Positions 36,169 to 45,363 of a stretch of 64,000 nt of DNA are shown in pieces. The stretch covers positions 1 to 64,000 of the forward strand of contig CAAGFJ010000031.1 in assembly GCA_900769115.1 (NCBI GenBank), given 5' to 3'. The position numbers and the translations under genes are program-made. The notes under the pieces are model-generated. The model was not told the origin of the DNA. It searched no databases and saw only the letters and a list, made by a program, of their open reading frames with translations. This DNA is from Lachnospiraceae bacterium (GTDB lineage: Bacteria; Bacillota; Clostridia; Lachnospirales; Lachnospiraceae). How positions within the stretch are numbered: position 1 is the stretch's first letter; every line of letters starts with the position of its first letter.

Positions 36169-38156
36169 TGGAGAAAGCAGAGATCAGAAAGGAAAGCGTG
36201 ATAGACCGATTGAGCGACAGAAGAATTGGTGTATTATTATACTTATTTTGCTTTTTGATGATGACGGTCATGGGAGGCGTATTAAGTATTTCCTATATTT
36301 TAGATGAGACAGGTACGGTAGCAAATGCCGCATTTTTAGCCGGATATAACTGGCATGGCTGGGTAACGAATACCGGCGGCTATTTTTACAAATATGGCCA
36401 GGCGCCATTTTATGCATGGATATTCAGGCTTGTGGATAACCCATATCTGATCTATAAGCTTATGATGGTGGTGAATGGGGCCTTTGTTGCATGGGTTCCG
36501 GTTATCGCATATACGGTATGTCGGAAGCATTTAGGACAGCGGGATAAGCTGAAATGCATTCTGGCAGCACTTCTGCTTACCTTTGTGCCGGCAACGATTC
36601 TGTATTCCCTGTTTGCAAGAGCGGATGTCATGCTGATCGCTTTTGCGTGGATCACATTGTATGTGATGCTGCAGGCGGCAGATCAGACAGAGAAGCGCAA
36701 ACAGATATTGTATTCTGCACTGGTTGCATTTGTTAGTGTCTATATGTATGTGTGTCATGCCAGGGGAATCGTATTTGTGATTGCTGTTGGTATGGTTATG
36801 GCGGCATGGAGATTCCTTGTGAAGGAAAAAAGAATCTGTTTTTCATCTTATCTGGTCAGTCTCATCATATGGATGCTTGTGGACAAGAGGCTGACGCGCT
36901 TCTTTAAGAGTAGTATCTGGGGAAGTGGAGCTAAGAAAAACACGGTCGAGAATATGAATTATGACAAGTATCAGAATCTGTTGACAGTAGACGGAATTAA
37001 GACAGTAATACAGAATGTCACAGGCTGGTTGTTTGGAACATTTCTTGGCACCTTTGGTCTGGCAATACTAGGTCTGGTGTTTTCTTTTATGATTATTATA
37101 TATTTTATAGCGAAGAAGAAACAGATCACGCCGAAGGAGGCGATGATCAGTCTGTATGTATTTCTGTGCTATGGAGGTACGGTGGCACTTGGTGTATTGT
37201 TCTCGTTTGGTTCAAATTTCAAGTTTGTGACCGGGCAGGATATGAGCAGGGCAGACCGCTTTCTTTACAGCCGGTATATCGCACCGGCATATTCCATCCT
37301 GATCTTTGTAGGAATCTATTATCTGGTATTCCGGACAGACTGCTTCCGTTGGAAGACGAAGCTTGCAACGCTGCTGATCGGTGGAGGTCTGATTGTTTAT
37401 TGCAGAACATGGCTTGGCAGCTATGTGAATGGAATCGAGTATTCCTGGAGAAATACGATCGATGCGGCATTGTTCTTTGATACCGTGCGTTATGGTAATG
37501 ATGCTAATCGGTTTGAAGGGGTATCGAAGGCTCTGCTATTGGCTGCTGTGTTTGCTTTTTGTATTTTATTAGTATGTTTTGCACTGACATGGTTCAGAAT
37601 AAAATATACAAAGACCACACTGGTATTGTTGGCATGTTGCTTTCTGGTCAGTTTGACTGTGAATTATAAGAAGTTGCGGCTTTCGACGGATATCCGGCCG
37701 ATGGTTACGATTGGACCGGCAATTACAAGCATGTATCAGTTAGAGACAGATACTGACATATCGGAGGAATATAAAGATGTCTATGTAGACCCGTCGATTG
37801 CGAGAAAGAGGATGTTGCAGATTGGTATGCCTCATTTTGATGTACATGTGAACCGTTCCGTACAACCGGAAGAAGTACAGGATATGTTTATTGTAGCAAA
37901 ACGATACACATTGAACGAGGGCTGGTATGGAGACGACTGCTATCTGCTGCCGGATTATGATATCGAGGATGGGGCAACCGTGATCCTGGTAAAAGGAGAT
38001 GCGTTGAAGGCAGCATTAGTGGAAAAAGGAGTTGCGGTGCAGCCGGTTCCGGAGAATTATGCACAGCAGACGCTGCCTAAGAGGGTATTGTGTCTTAGCA
38101 AAGATGCAAAGCTGGTGTTTGAATACCAGAAAGCGGCCTTTTCTTATGGCAGATAA
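36168..38156 (+). CDS. Polytopic membrane protein, probable GT-C glycosyltransferase
   Basis: 662 aa with about 11-13 hydrophobic segments and a C-terminal soluble part of about 140 residues. After the first membrane segment comes ISYILDETGTVANAAF, an acidic motif placed as in GT-C enzymes (PMT/ArnT-like), which use polyprenyl-phosphate sugars outside the membrane. Overlaps the preceding gene start-to-stop. Likely decorates the exported polymer. The family is inferred from topology and context. Confidence 0.7.
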   Translation: MEKAEIRKESVIDRLSDRRIGVLLYLFCFLMMTVMGGVLSISYILDETGTVANAAFLAGYNWHGWVTNTGGYFYKYGQAPFYAWIFRLVDNPYLIYKLMMVVNGAFVAWVPVIAYTVCRKHLGQRDKLKCILAALLLTFVPATILYSLFARADVMLIAFAWITLYVMLQAADQTEKRKQILYSALVAFVSVYMYVCHARGIVFVIAVGMVMAAWRFLVKEKRICFSSYLVSLIIWMLVDKRLTRFFKSSIWGSGAKKNTVENMNYDKYQNLLTVDGIKTVIQNVTGWLFGTFLGTFGLAILGLVFSFMIIIYFIAKKKQITPKEAMISLYVFLCYGGTVALGVLFSFGSNFKFVTGQDMSRADRFLYSRYIAPAYSILIFVGIYYLVFRTDCFRWKTKLATLLIGGGLIVYCRTWLGSYVNGIEYSWRNTIDAALFFDTVRYGNDANRFEGVSKALLLAAVFAFCILLVCFALTWFRIKYTKTTLVLLACCFLVSLTVNYKKLRLSTDIRPMVTIGPAITSMYQLETDTDISEEYKDVYVDPSIARKRMLQIGMPHFDVHVNRSVQPEEVQDMFIVAKRYTLNEGWYGDDCYLLPDYDIEDGATVILVKGDALKAALVEKGVAVQPVPENYAQQTLPKRVLCLSKDAKLVFEYQKAAFSYGR

Positions 38157-38163
38157 ACATAAC

Positions 38164-38192
38164 TTGTGAATATGAATATTCTGTGATAGAAT
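38164..38192 (+). promoter_or_regulatory. Promoter of the ABC exporter genes
   Basis: TTGTGA (38164-38169), 17-bp spacer, TAGAAT (38187-38192) with an extended-10 TG. Gives the exporter and downstream genes an internal promoter. Confidence 0.6.
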
Positions 38193-38219
38193 AAGTCGAA
38201 TACATCAGGAGGCAATACG

Positions 38220-39005
38220 ATGAAACGATTTTTAAATGATGTTGTAAAGTATTACAACTATATGGTGCGGGCAGCGAAGTCTGCATTGAAGACAGAAGTA
38301 GCGAATTCATATCTGAACTGGATCTGGTGGATCCTGGATCCATTATTTTCCATGTTGACATATTATCTGATATTTGGTGTCGTATTTAATGGAAAGGAAA
38401 AGTATTTTGTTATATTCCTGTTCATTGGTCTGACTATGTGGAATTTCTTTAACAAGAATGTAGTACAGAGTGTGAATATGATCAAGCGTAACAAACCAAT
38501 TGTGGCTAAGGTATATATTCCGAAGTACATACTGTTGATATCCAACATGATGATCAACGGCTTCAAGATGATGATATCCTGGTTCATTGTGGTATTGATG
38601 ATGGCTTGTTACCGGGTAGAGATATCCTGGTATGTATTAGCATTTATTCCTATTATGATCGTATTGATCATATTTACCTTTGGATTCAGCGTACATCTGC
38701 TGCATTTTGGAGTATTTGTGGAAGATCTGAATAATGTGATTAATATTGCATTTAAGCTGTTGTTCTATATGACGGGTATTATGTATAACATCGAGAAGCG
38801 AATTCATGTTGCGTGGGTTCGGGATATTATGATCTATTGTAATCCGATTGCATTGCTGATTCATGATATGCGAAAGGTATTATTATACCAGACAGCGCCG
38901 TGCTGGACCGGGATGCTTATCTGGGCAGTAATCGGTCTGATCTTAAGCACACTTGGTGTAAGACAGATTTACAAGAATGAGAATAGTTATGTAAAGGTGA
39001 TATAA
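38220..39005 (+). CDS. tagG: ABC-2 polymer exporter, permease (TagG/Wzm type)
   Basis: 261 aa with six predicted membrane segments. The N-terminal LNWIWWILDPLFSMLTYYLIFGVVF and FIGLTMWNFF are typical of polysaccharide/teichoic-acid export permeases. Its TAATG junction with the ATPase gene shows translational coupling. Exports the lipid-linked polymer made by the neighbouring enzymes. Confidence 0.9.
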   Translation: MKRFLNDVVKYYNYMVRAAKSALKTEVANSYLNWIWWILDPLFSMLTYYLIFGVVFNGKEKYFVIFLFIGLTMWNFFNKNVVQSVNMIKRNKPIVAKVYIPKYILLISNMMINGFKMMISWFIVVLMMACYRVEISWYVLAFIPIMIVLIIFTFGFSVHLLHFGVFVEDLNNVINIAFKLLFYMTGIMYNIEKRIHVAWVRDIMIYCNPIALLIHDMRKVLLYQTAPCWTGMLIWAVIGLILSTLGVRQIYKNENSYVKVI

Positions 39006-39805
39006 TGAAAGACGATGTATTGAATGAAGAAATGAAAGACGAGATCGACGGAGAGAAGATTGTGAAGGAAGTAGACGAGCAGAATATAGCAATCGAGGTC
39101 AAGGATCTGTGTATTAATTATAAGAACATCAAAGCATATTCGATTAAGAAGAGCCTGCTTCGCTTGAAGAAGGTTCAGGTAGAAGAATTCCATGCTGTTA
39201 AGGATGTATCCTTTTCGGTGCCGGAGGGAGAGATTCTTGGAATTATTGGTAAGAATGGTAGTGGTAAGTCGACCATGCTCCGTGCCATTGCCGGAATCTT
39301 CAGTCCGGACAGTGGATCGATCGATCTGAAGGGACATACCGTGTCTCTGTTGGCAATCGGAGTTGGTTTTCAGAAAGAGATCACAGGAAGAGAGAATATT
39401 CTGTTATCGGGGATGTTACTTGGATTCTCAGAAGAGGAGATTCGCGCAAAGATGGACGATATCATTGCATTTGCAGATCTGGGTAAGTTTATTGATATGC
39501 CGGTGCGTACCTATTCAAGTGGTATGTATTCGAAGCTGGCATTTTCGATTACTGCAATCTTAGAGACAGAGATCATGCTGATCGATGAGGTGTTGAGTGT
39601 AGGAGATCAGAAGTTCAAGAAGAAGAGTTACCGTAAGATGAAGGAACTGATTTCTAAGAAGGATCGTACGGTTGTGATCGTGTCACATAATATATCCACA
39701 TTGAGTTCCCTGTGTGATCGCGTTATGTGGATGCATGATGGAGAGATTAAGAAGCTTGGACCGACAGAAGAAGTGTTAGAAGAATATCAGGAGTTTATGA
39801 ATTAG
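39005..39805 (+). CDS. tagH: ABC-2 polymer exporter, ATP-binding protein (TagH/Wzt type)
   Basis: 266 aa. Walker A GKNGSGKSTMLRAI, signature YSSGMYSKLAFSI, Walker B IMLIDEVLSVGD and the H-loop VSHN are intact. The lack of a long C-terminal domain means it does not carry a Wzt-type cargo module. An N-terminal acidic extension of about 35 residues precedes the ABC domain. Partner of the permease just upstream. Confidence 0.93.
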   Translation: MKDDVLNEEMKDEIDGEKIVKEVDEQNIAIEVKDLCINYKNIKAYSIKKSLLRLKKVQVEEFHAVKDVSFSVPEGEILGIIGKNGSGKSTMLRAIAGIFSPDSGSIDLKGHTVSLLAIGVGFQKEITGRENILLSGMLLGFSEEEIRAKMDDIIAFADLGKFIDMPVRTYSSGMYSKLAFSITAILETEIMLIDEVLSVGDQKFKKKSYRKMKELISKKDRTVVIVSHNISTLSSLCDRVMWMHDGEIKKLGPTEEVLEEYQEFMN

Positions 39806-40965
39806 TGATGCGGGAGATGGTCAAGTGGGTGGTATTCAAGTGCATATATCCGTTCTGGTATTGGCTGGCATCGAGAAAGCCGGTAGATTCGAATAAGGTT
39901 ATCTTTGTGGAGAATCATCAGGCGCAACTGACAGACAATTATAAGCTGTTGTACGAGCAGTTACAACAGCGAGGATATACCATTCATGTACATTATCTTA
40001 GGGTGGCACATTCTGGATGGAGTAAGATCATTAAGCGTTCTCTGATCCTTATACGGGATCTGGGGGATGCTTCTGTTATATTCTTGAATGAATCCAATAG
40101 CCTGTTTGGTTCCTTTACCTTACGGGAGCAGACACAGATGGTGCAGGTGTGGCATGCCTGTGGAGCCTTTAAGAAATGGGGATATAGTGTAGCGGATAAG
40201 GAGTTTGGTGATGATGCGAAAGCATTAGCCAGGTATTCCGGACATCGGAATTATACACTGGTTCCGGTAAGTGGCAGGGAAGTGTGTAGTGCCTATGAGG
40301 AAGCATTTGGAATCTCTGGTAGAGGTATTGTCAGACCATTAGGTGTCAGTCGTACGGATGTATTCTTTGATGAGATGTATCGGCAGCAGGCGCAGAAGAA
40401 GTTAGCAGAGTGGCGACCGGAGTGGAAGGGTAGGAAGCTGATCTTATATCTGCCGACTTTTCGGGGTTCGATCGATCAGGCAAAGGCACCGGATGCGATG
40501 GATTGGAGGCAGTTGGCAGCTTTAGATGATTCCTATATTGTGGTTGTGCTGAATCATCCCTTTGTGACGAAGCGGATGGAGATACCGAAGGAATTACAGG
40601 ATCGTTTCTTTGATCTTTCCGGAGCGGACGTTCCGTTGACAACGAATGAATGGATGATGGTTTCGGATATCTGTATTACAGATTATTCTTCAGTGCTATT
40701 TGAGTATTCACTGTTAGGCAGGCCGATTCTGTTTTTTGCATATGATCTGGAGAGTTATTATAATGAGCGGGGATTCTATTATCCATATGAATCATTTGTT
40801 CCAGGTCCGATTGTGAAGAATACAGGAGAGCTGGTTCATGTGATTGAGAATATAGATACGTTTGATTATTCAAAGCTGCAGGCGTTCCGGGAACGCTATA
40901 TGAGTGGATGTGATGGAGCATGTACCAGACGTATTTTGCATGCGATATATGGAGAGATAGATTAA
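39805..40965 (+). CDS. CDP-glycerol/ribitol phosphotransferase family protein (3)
   Basis: 386 aa. Shares VWHACGAFKKWGY, LYLPTFRGS, LNHPFV and CITDYSSVLFEYSLLGRP with the other two. Start is GTG 39805, overlapping the tagH stop, or ATG 39808; AGGAG at 39789 serves either. Likely adds or primes polyol phosphate using the CDP-ribitol supplied by the next two genes. Confidence 0.9.
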   Translation: MMREMVKWVVFKCIYPFWYWLASRKPVDSNKVIFVENHQAQLTDNYKLLYEQLQQRGYTIHVHYLRVAHSGWSKIIKRSLILIRDLGDASVIFLNESNSLFGSFTLREQTQMVQVWHACGAFKKWGYSVADKEFGDDAKALARYSGHRNYTLVPVSGREVCSAYEEAFGISGRGIVRPLGVSRTDVFFDEMYRQQAQKKLAEWRPEWKGRKLILYLPTFRGSIDQAKAPDAMDWRQLAALDDSYIVVVLNHPFVTKRMEIPKELQDRFFDLSGADVPLTTNEWMMVSDICITDYSSVLFEYSLLGRPILFFAYDLESYYNERGFYYPYESFVPGPIVKNTGELVHVIENIDTFDYSKLQAFRERYMSGCDGACTRRILHAIYGEID

Positions 40966-40983
40966 GAATAGGAGGAATTACCG

Positions 40984-41700
40984 ATGGAAGGAAGTAATAT
41001 TTATGGCGTTGTGTTAGCCGGAGGCAAAGGTACCAGAATGGGTAACGTGGAGAAGCCGAAACAGTTCATGGAGATTGGAGACAAGCCGATCATTGTGCAT
41101 ACGATTGAGAAGTTTGTTGCCAATACACAGTTTGAGAAGGTGTTAGTGCTTTCTCCGAAGCAGTGGATCAAGCATACACAGGATCTGGTTCGCAAGTATA
41201 TTCCCGGAAGTGATCATGTAGTAGTGATTGAGGGAGGAAGTACAAGAAATGAGACCATTATGAATGCAATTGCCTATATCGACAAGATGGGAAAGCTGGA
41301 TGAGGATACCATCATTGTTACGCATGATTCGGTCCGTCCATTTGTGACGTATCGGATTTTAGAGGAGAATATCCGCTATGCCAGAGAGTTTGGTGCATGT
41401 GACACTGTGATTCCTGCAACAGATACGATTGTAGAGAGTAAGGATCATCAGTTGATCACATCTATTCCGGATCGTTCAACGATGTATCAGGGTCAGACAC
41501 CACAGTCGTTCAAAGCAAAGCATTTGAGAGATCTGTATGAATCCTTATCGGATACTGAGAAAGAGATTCTGACAGATGCCTGCAAGATATTAGTGATCAA
41601 GGGAGAACAGGTGCATTTAGTAGAAGGAGAAGAGTCGAACATTAAGATCACATATCCATATGATATGAGAGTAGCAGAAGCATTGTTAGGAGGCAGATAG
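40984..41700 (+). CDS. tarI: Ribitol-5-phosphate cytidylyltransferase (TarI; IspD family)
   Basis: 238 aa. Nucleotidyltransferase with VVLAGGKGTRMGNVEKPKQFM, VVIEGGSTRNETI, VTHDSVRPFV and QTPQSFKA. The fold is shared with IspD, but the following tarJ gene points to CDP-ribitol rather than isoprenoid synthesis. AGGAGG precedes the ATG. One base separates it from tarJ. Confidence 0.88.
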   Translation: MEGSNIYGVVLAGGKGTRMGNVEKPKQFMEIGDKPIIVHTIEKFVANTQFEKVLVLSPKQWIKHTQDLVRKYIPGSDHVVVIEGGSTRNETIMNAIAYIDKMGKLDEDTIIVTHDSVRPFVTYRILEENIRYAREFGACDTVIPATDTIVESKDHQLITSIPDRSTMYQGQTPQSFKAKHLRDLYESLSDTEKEILTDACKILVIKGEQVHLVEGEESNIKITYPYDMRVAEALLGGR

Positions 41701-41701
41701 A

Positions 41702-42727
41702 ATGTTAAATGCGGTATATCAGTTAAAGCGGCCAAGACAGTTTGAGCTGGTTTACAAGGACATTACATTTGACAAAGAACATGCGATCGTGCGGCCAACG
41801 CATTTGTCTATCTGTAATGCTGACCAGAGATATTATCAGGGAACAAGACCGGAGGAGGTGCTTAAGAAGAAGCTTCCGATGGCATTGATACATGAGGGGA
41901 TTGGACAGGTGATCTATGATCCTTCCGGAGAATTTCAGGTAGGCGATCAGGTAGTGATGATACCGAATCTTCCATGTGAGACAGATCCGGTCATTGCAGA
42001 GAATTATCTGAGAAGCTCAAAGTTCCGTGCCAGTGGAACGGATGGATTCTTACAGGAATATGTACAGACCACACCGGATCGGTTGGTGAAGCTTCCGGAT
42101 GGGATCAATCTGACGGTGGCGGCATTTACTGAGTTTGTGAGTGTAGGACTTCATGCAATTGGACGGTTTACGGATACGGCACATAGCAGACGGAACCGCA
42201 TTGGTGTGTGGGGAGATGGTAACTTAGGATATGTTACCTCATTGTTGTTGAAGACATTGTATCCGGAGATCGAGATTTATGTAATGGGTGTGAATGAATC
42301 CAAGCTCAATGATTTTACCTTTGCAGACGGAACCTATTCGATCAATGAGATTCCGGCAGATTTCTCTATGGATCATGCATTCGAGTGCGTCGGTGGCAAT
42401 GGAGCACATAAGGCAATCAATCAGATTATTGATCATATCAATCCGGAGGGCACAATTGGAATACTTGGTGTGTCGGAGGATTTTGCACCGATCAATACCC
42501 GTATGGTGTTGGAGAAGGGGCTTAAGATCGTGGGAAGCAGCCGGAGCGGGCGTGCCGATTATCTGAAGCTGGTGAAGCTCTATGCAGAGCATCCGGAGGT
42601 GATTGATTACCTCGAGAATATTGTGGGAGAACAGGTTACGATCCGCGAGATCAAGGATATTGCGAAGGCATTTGAGATGGATATTCATAAGCTGATCGGT
42701 AAGACGGTTATGATCTGGGATAAGTAA
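41702..42727 (+). CDS. tarJ: Ribulose-5-phosphate reductase (TarJ-type)
   Basis: 341 aa. Medium-chain dehydrogenase with THLSICNADQRYYQG, the His-Glu pair in ALIHEGIGQV and a Rossmann part including GVWGDGNLGYVTSLLL and HAFECVGG. TarJ reduces ribulose-5-phosphate to ribitol-5-phosphate for TarI. Both genes together imply CDP-ribitol formation and thus a ribitol-phosphate polymer. The strong hairpin at 42758 terminates the operon. Confidence 0.88.
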   Translation: MLNAVYQLKRPRQFELVYKDITFDKEHAIVRPTHLSICNADQRYYQGTRPEEVLKKKLPMALIHEGIGQVIYDPSGEFQVGDQVVMIPNLPCETDPVIAENYLRSSKFRASGTDGFLQEYVQTTPDRLVKLPDGINLTVAAFTEFVSVGLHAIGRFTDTAHSRRNRIGVWGDGNLGYVTSLLLKTLYPEIEIYVMGVNESKLNDFTFADGTYSINEIPADFSMDHAFECVGGNGAHKAINQIIDHINPEGTIGILGVSEDFAPINTRMVLEKGLKIVGSSRSGRADYLKLVKLYAEHPEVIDYLENIVGEQVTIREIKDIAKAFEMDIHKLIGKTVMIWDK

Positions 42728-42757
42728 TATTGTAGGATAAGCAATAGAAGCAGAATG

Positions 42758-42809
42758 AAGGGCTGCCATTTGGATACGGAATATTGATGTATCCAAATGG
42801 CAGCCCTTT
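42758..42809. terminator. Bidirectional terminator between tarJ and the beta-helix gene
   Basis: Perfect 20-bp stem AAGGGCTGCCATTTGGATAC/GTATCCAAATGGCAGCCCTT (42758-42777/42789-42808) with an 11-nt loop. It separates two convergent genes. Confidence 0.93.
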
Positions 42810-42832
42810 GTCATGCATGGACTGTAAAAGTT

Positions 42833-45160
42833 CTATTTGCCTAAACGGCAGGTGCGGTAGAATTTGTTGTTGTCTTTATCCATGCCAAAGAAGGTTACTT
42901 TCTGCTTCTTTTTTAATTTTTTCTTTAGAGTGACCGTATGTGTCTTCTGCACTTTCTTGATGCGATAGGTCTGACCTCGGGTCTTCATGGAACCTTTCCG
43001 TATGGTAGGAGCAGTGAATGCAAGAGGTTTGGTCTTTACTTTGTATTGTGTAACCGTGAACTTGACGTATTTGTTTGCGGCGGTATTACTGTCGTATACC
43101 AGATTGTAAGTTGGGTTATTTTTCAAAGTGTTTTTCTTGACTGCAATCTTAGAAGATTTTCTCACCCAGATACCATAGGAATATCCGTCTACTGTATTCT
43201 TACTGATCTTAATATTCTTTGCACCCATAATGAAGATGCCGGTTACGCATTTCTTCTGTGAGGTTGAAGAGGAACGTGTAATCGTATTATTCCGGATTGT
43301 GATGTTCTCATATGGAATACCGGATAATGTATGATGGGAACCGATGCCTCTTGGATAATCCACGATGTTACAGTTCTCAATCAGAATATTCTTACAGGTC
43401 GTCTTATCCATTGTGAATCCGGGGGTCCATTCTGTCTTTCCACTCTTATAGCAGATATCTAACTGAATAGCTTCACTTGTGTAAGAATTCCTGCCAAAAC
43501 GGAAACCATTAAAGGTACAATTGCTGATCGAGCCATTCCGCACACCGGCAAATTCTAATGCATGGGAACCATGACAATTCTTAATGGTTGCATTGGTGAT
43601 TGTTACATTATCTGCATGTCCGATGTAGATCAGGTTGGTGGACTTGGTGGAACTGTAAATGTTGCCACCCTCCCATGTTCCGCCATTGATGGTTATATTC
43701 TGTGATAACTTATAACCCTTGTAGCCGGTAGATTTGTGCTTGGAATCGCTATTCTTTAACATGTTTTTGGATAGGCTGCAATCGGAACGATAGATTGTTG
43801 CACGGGCATCTAAGTTCAGTGTTGTATTGGACTGTATGTATAATACATCGCTGATATAATAGGTTCCTGCAGGAACGGTGATAACGACATGCACACCGTC
43901 CCGTGCCTGATCTAAGGCTTTCTGGAGGGAAGAAGTGTCGTCTGTGTTGTCATTACCAAAAGCACCAAAACTATTCACATCATAATAGTAAGTATTGTCA
44001 ATGACCGAATAAGCGCGGTCGACCTCGACCAGACCGTTAATGGCAGCTAATAAGGCTTCCTTTGCAGTACGAATCTGTTCCCTTGTGGCATCTCCGTCGT
44101 TATATACCCGGTTGGCATCCTCTAAACTTTTCTGAAAGGCAGAATAAGTCTCCGGAGTATAGGTGGTGTACTCATCCGGTGGATATTTGGAGGCCTTATC
44201 AATGGCATCCTTTAGTGCATATTTGGTCTGTTGTGCAACTAAGTCTGCCAGAGTCAGGGATGTGATCTGATCAGCCATGGAAGCAACACTTGTTAATTGT
44301 GTTGCCACGTCCTGAAGTGCCTGTTTGAGATAACTGATATCGTCGGCATCTGTGATCTTATATTCTTTTGCAAGGTTTACATAATTCTTGTTCTTGACGA
44401 TCGTATCAATATCAGCAATCAATTTGCCGGTTGCTTCATAGAGAATATCGGATTGTGCAATTGTAGCCGTGTATGCCTGATAAGAGGTAGGGGTATATTT
44501 GGCCTCGTCCTCTTCGGTAACAGCAGCCCGTTTGATATCAGTCTGTTCTTTCAATTCTTCATTGGCTGTATGTAATGTAGTTAATTGATCAGATAAGGTA
44601 AATCTGGAAAACTGGTTCAGATTCTTAAGCGCGTGCTTCTTATCTAATGTATCTAACGCATCCTGTTGTGATTGAATAGCAACGGACAGCTGATCTAATG
44701 TCTGTTGATCTTCAGCGGATAAGTAACGATTACTGTCGCTGATATATCGGGCGAGCAAAGAATTCAACGTACTGGTCGAACCGGCTGTCTGGTCGGTTCC
44801 CTGTACAAAGGCATTCGCCTCACATACGATAGAATCTGCACGGGAAAGGGTCTCTTTGTATGTTGTATAATCACTATATAGAATCGAATAAGAGATATCC
44901 AGTTCAGAATCCGATGCCGGAAGATTCCTGGATTTGTCTGCGATAATCTTCTGCAAGGATTGGATGGTATCGGATAGTGTCTTGTTAGATTCCTGAATTG
45001 TCCGGATCTTAGAAACTGCGGTCTGGGATGTGTTCTCGGATTGTTCCTGACTGTTTGCAGCAGGTGCCGCATATACAATAGGTGCTGGATTGGTAGTTAC
45101 TAATGTACTAAACAATACGGTATATAGAATTGCATTGCGGGCATATTTGTGAAATTGCAT
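42833..45160 (-). CDS. Secreted FIVAR / parallel beta-helix surface protein
   Basis: 775 aa. Signal peptide (about residues 1-32, ending VYAAPAA). A helical N-terminal half (about 35-375) carries FIVAR-like three-helix modules (YTPTSYQAYTATI, YTPETYSAFQKSLEDANRVY). From about 390 it becomes a right-handed beta-helix of the pectate-lyase/GH28 type: VNSFGAFGNDNTDDTSSLQ, VPAGTYYI, then repeated N-I-T-I and NCxI ladders (ENCNIVDY, IRNNTITR). A basic C-terminal beta domain ends the protein. Likely binds or cleaves a polysaccharide at the cell surface. It stands alone between two surface-polymer operons. Ribosome binding site AAGGGAGG. Confidence 0.85.
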   Translation of the reverse strand: MQFHKYARNAILYTVLFSTLVTTNPAPIVYAAPAANSQEQSENTSQTAVSKIRTIQESNKTLSDTIQSLQKIIADKSRNLPASDSELDISYSILYSDYTTYKETLSRADSIVCEANAFVQGTDQTAGSTSTLNSLLARYISDSNRYLSAEDQQTLDQLSVAIQSQQDALDTLDKKHALKNLNQFSRFTLSDQLTTLHTANEELKEQTDIKRAAVTEEDEAKYTPTSYQAYTATIAQSDILYEATGKLIADIDTIVKNKNYVNLAKEYKITDADDISYLKQALQDVATQLTSVASMADQITSLTLADLVAQQTKYALKDAIDKASKYPPDEYTTYTPETYSAFQKSLEDANRVYNDGDATREQIRTAKEALLAAINGLVEVDRAYSVIDNTYYYDVNSFGAFGNDNTDDTSSLQKALDQARDGVHVVITVPAGTYYISDVLYIQSNTTLNLDARATIYRSDCSLSKNMLKNSDSKHKSTGYKGYKLSQNITINGGTWEGGNIYSSTKSTNLIYIGHADNVTITNATIKNCHGSHALEFAGVRNGSISNCTFNGFRFGRNSYTSEAIQLDICYKSGKTEWTPGFTMDKTTCKNILIENCNIVDYPRGIGSHHTLSGIPYENITIRNNTITRSSSTSQKKCVTGIFIMGAKNIKISKNTVDGYSYGIWVRKSSKIAVKKNTLKNNPTYNLVYDSNTAANKYVKFTVTQYKVKTKPLAFTAPTIRKGSMKTRGQTYRIKKVQKTHTVTLKKKLKKKQKVTFFGMDKDNNKFYRTCRLGK

Positions 45161-45232
45161 GAAATATATGCCTCCCTTATGATGTATTCGGTAAAAGAAA
45201 ATCTGAAGTTTTCATTTGCCCATAATGTTTAT

Positions 45233-45261
45233 ATTATACCATTAAAATGCGAATATGTAAA
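45233..45261 (-). promoter_or_regulatory. Promoter of the beta-helix gene
   Basis: Minus strand TTTACA (45261-45256), 17-bp spacer, TATAAT (45238-45233), about 73 bp ahead of the start codon. It lies 12 bp from the divergent promoter of the next operon. Confidence 0.75.
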
Positions 45262-45273
45262 ATGAGCTATTAG

Positions 45274-45301
45274 TTGACATCATGCTAAAATCCGATATAA
45301 T
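45274..45301 (+). promoter_or_regulatory. Promoter of the second glycan operon
   Basis: Perfect TTGACA (45274-45279), 16-bp spacer, perfect TATAAT (45296-45301). It is one of the strongest-looking promoters in the window and drives the genes from 45364 to 51850. Confidence 0.88.
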
Positions 45302-45363
45302 ACTGTTAAGTTGGATGAATATGCGAAAATATACCATAAGAGAAATAAAAGGAGAAGGACATC

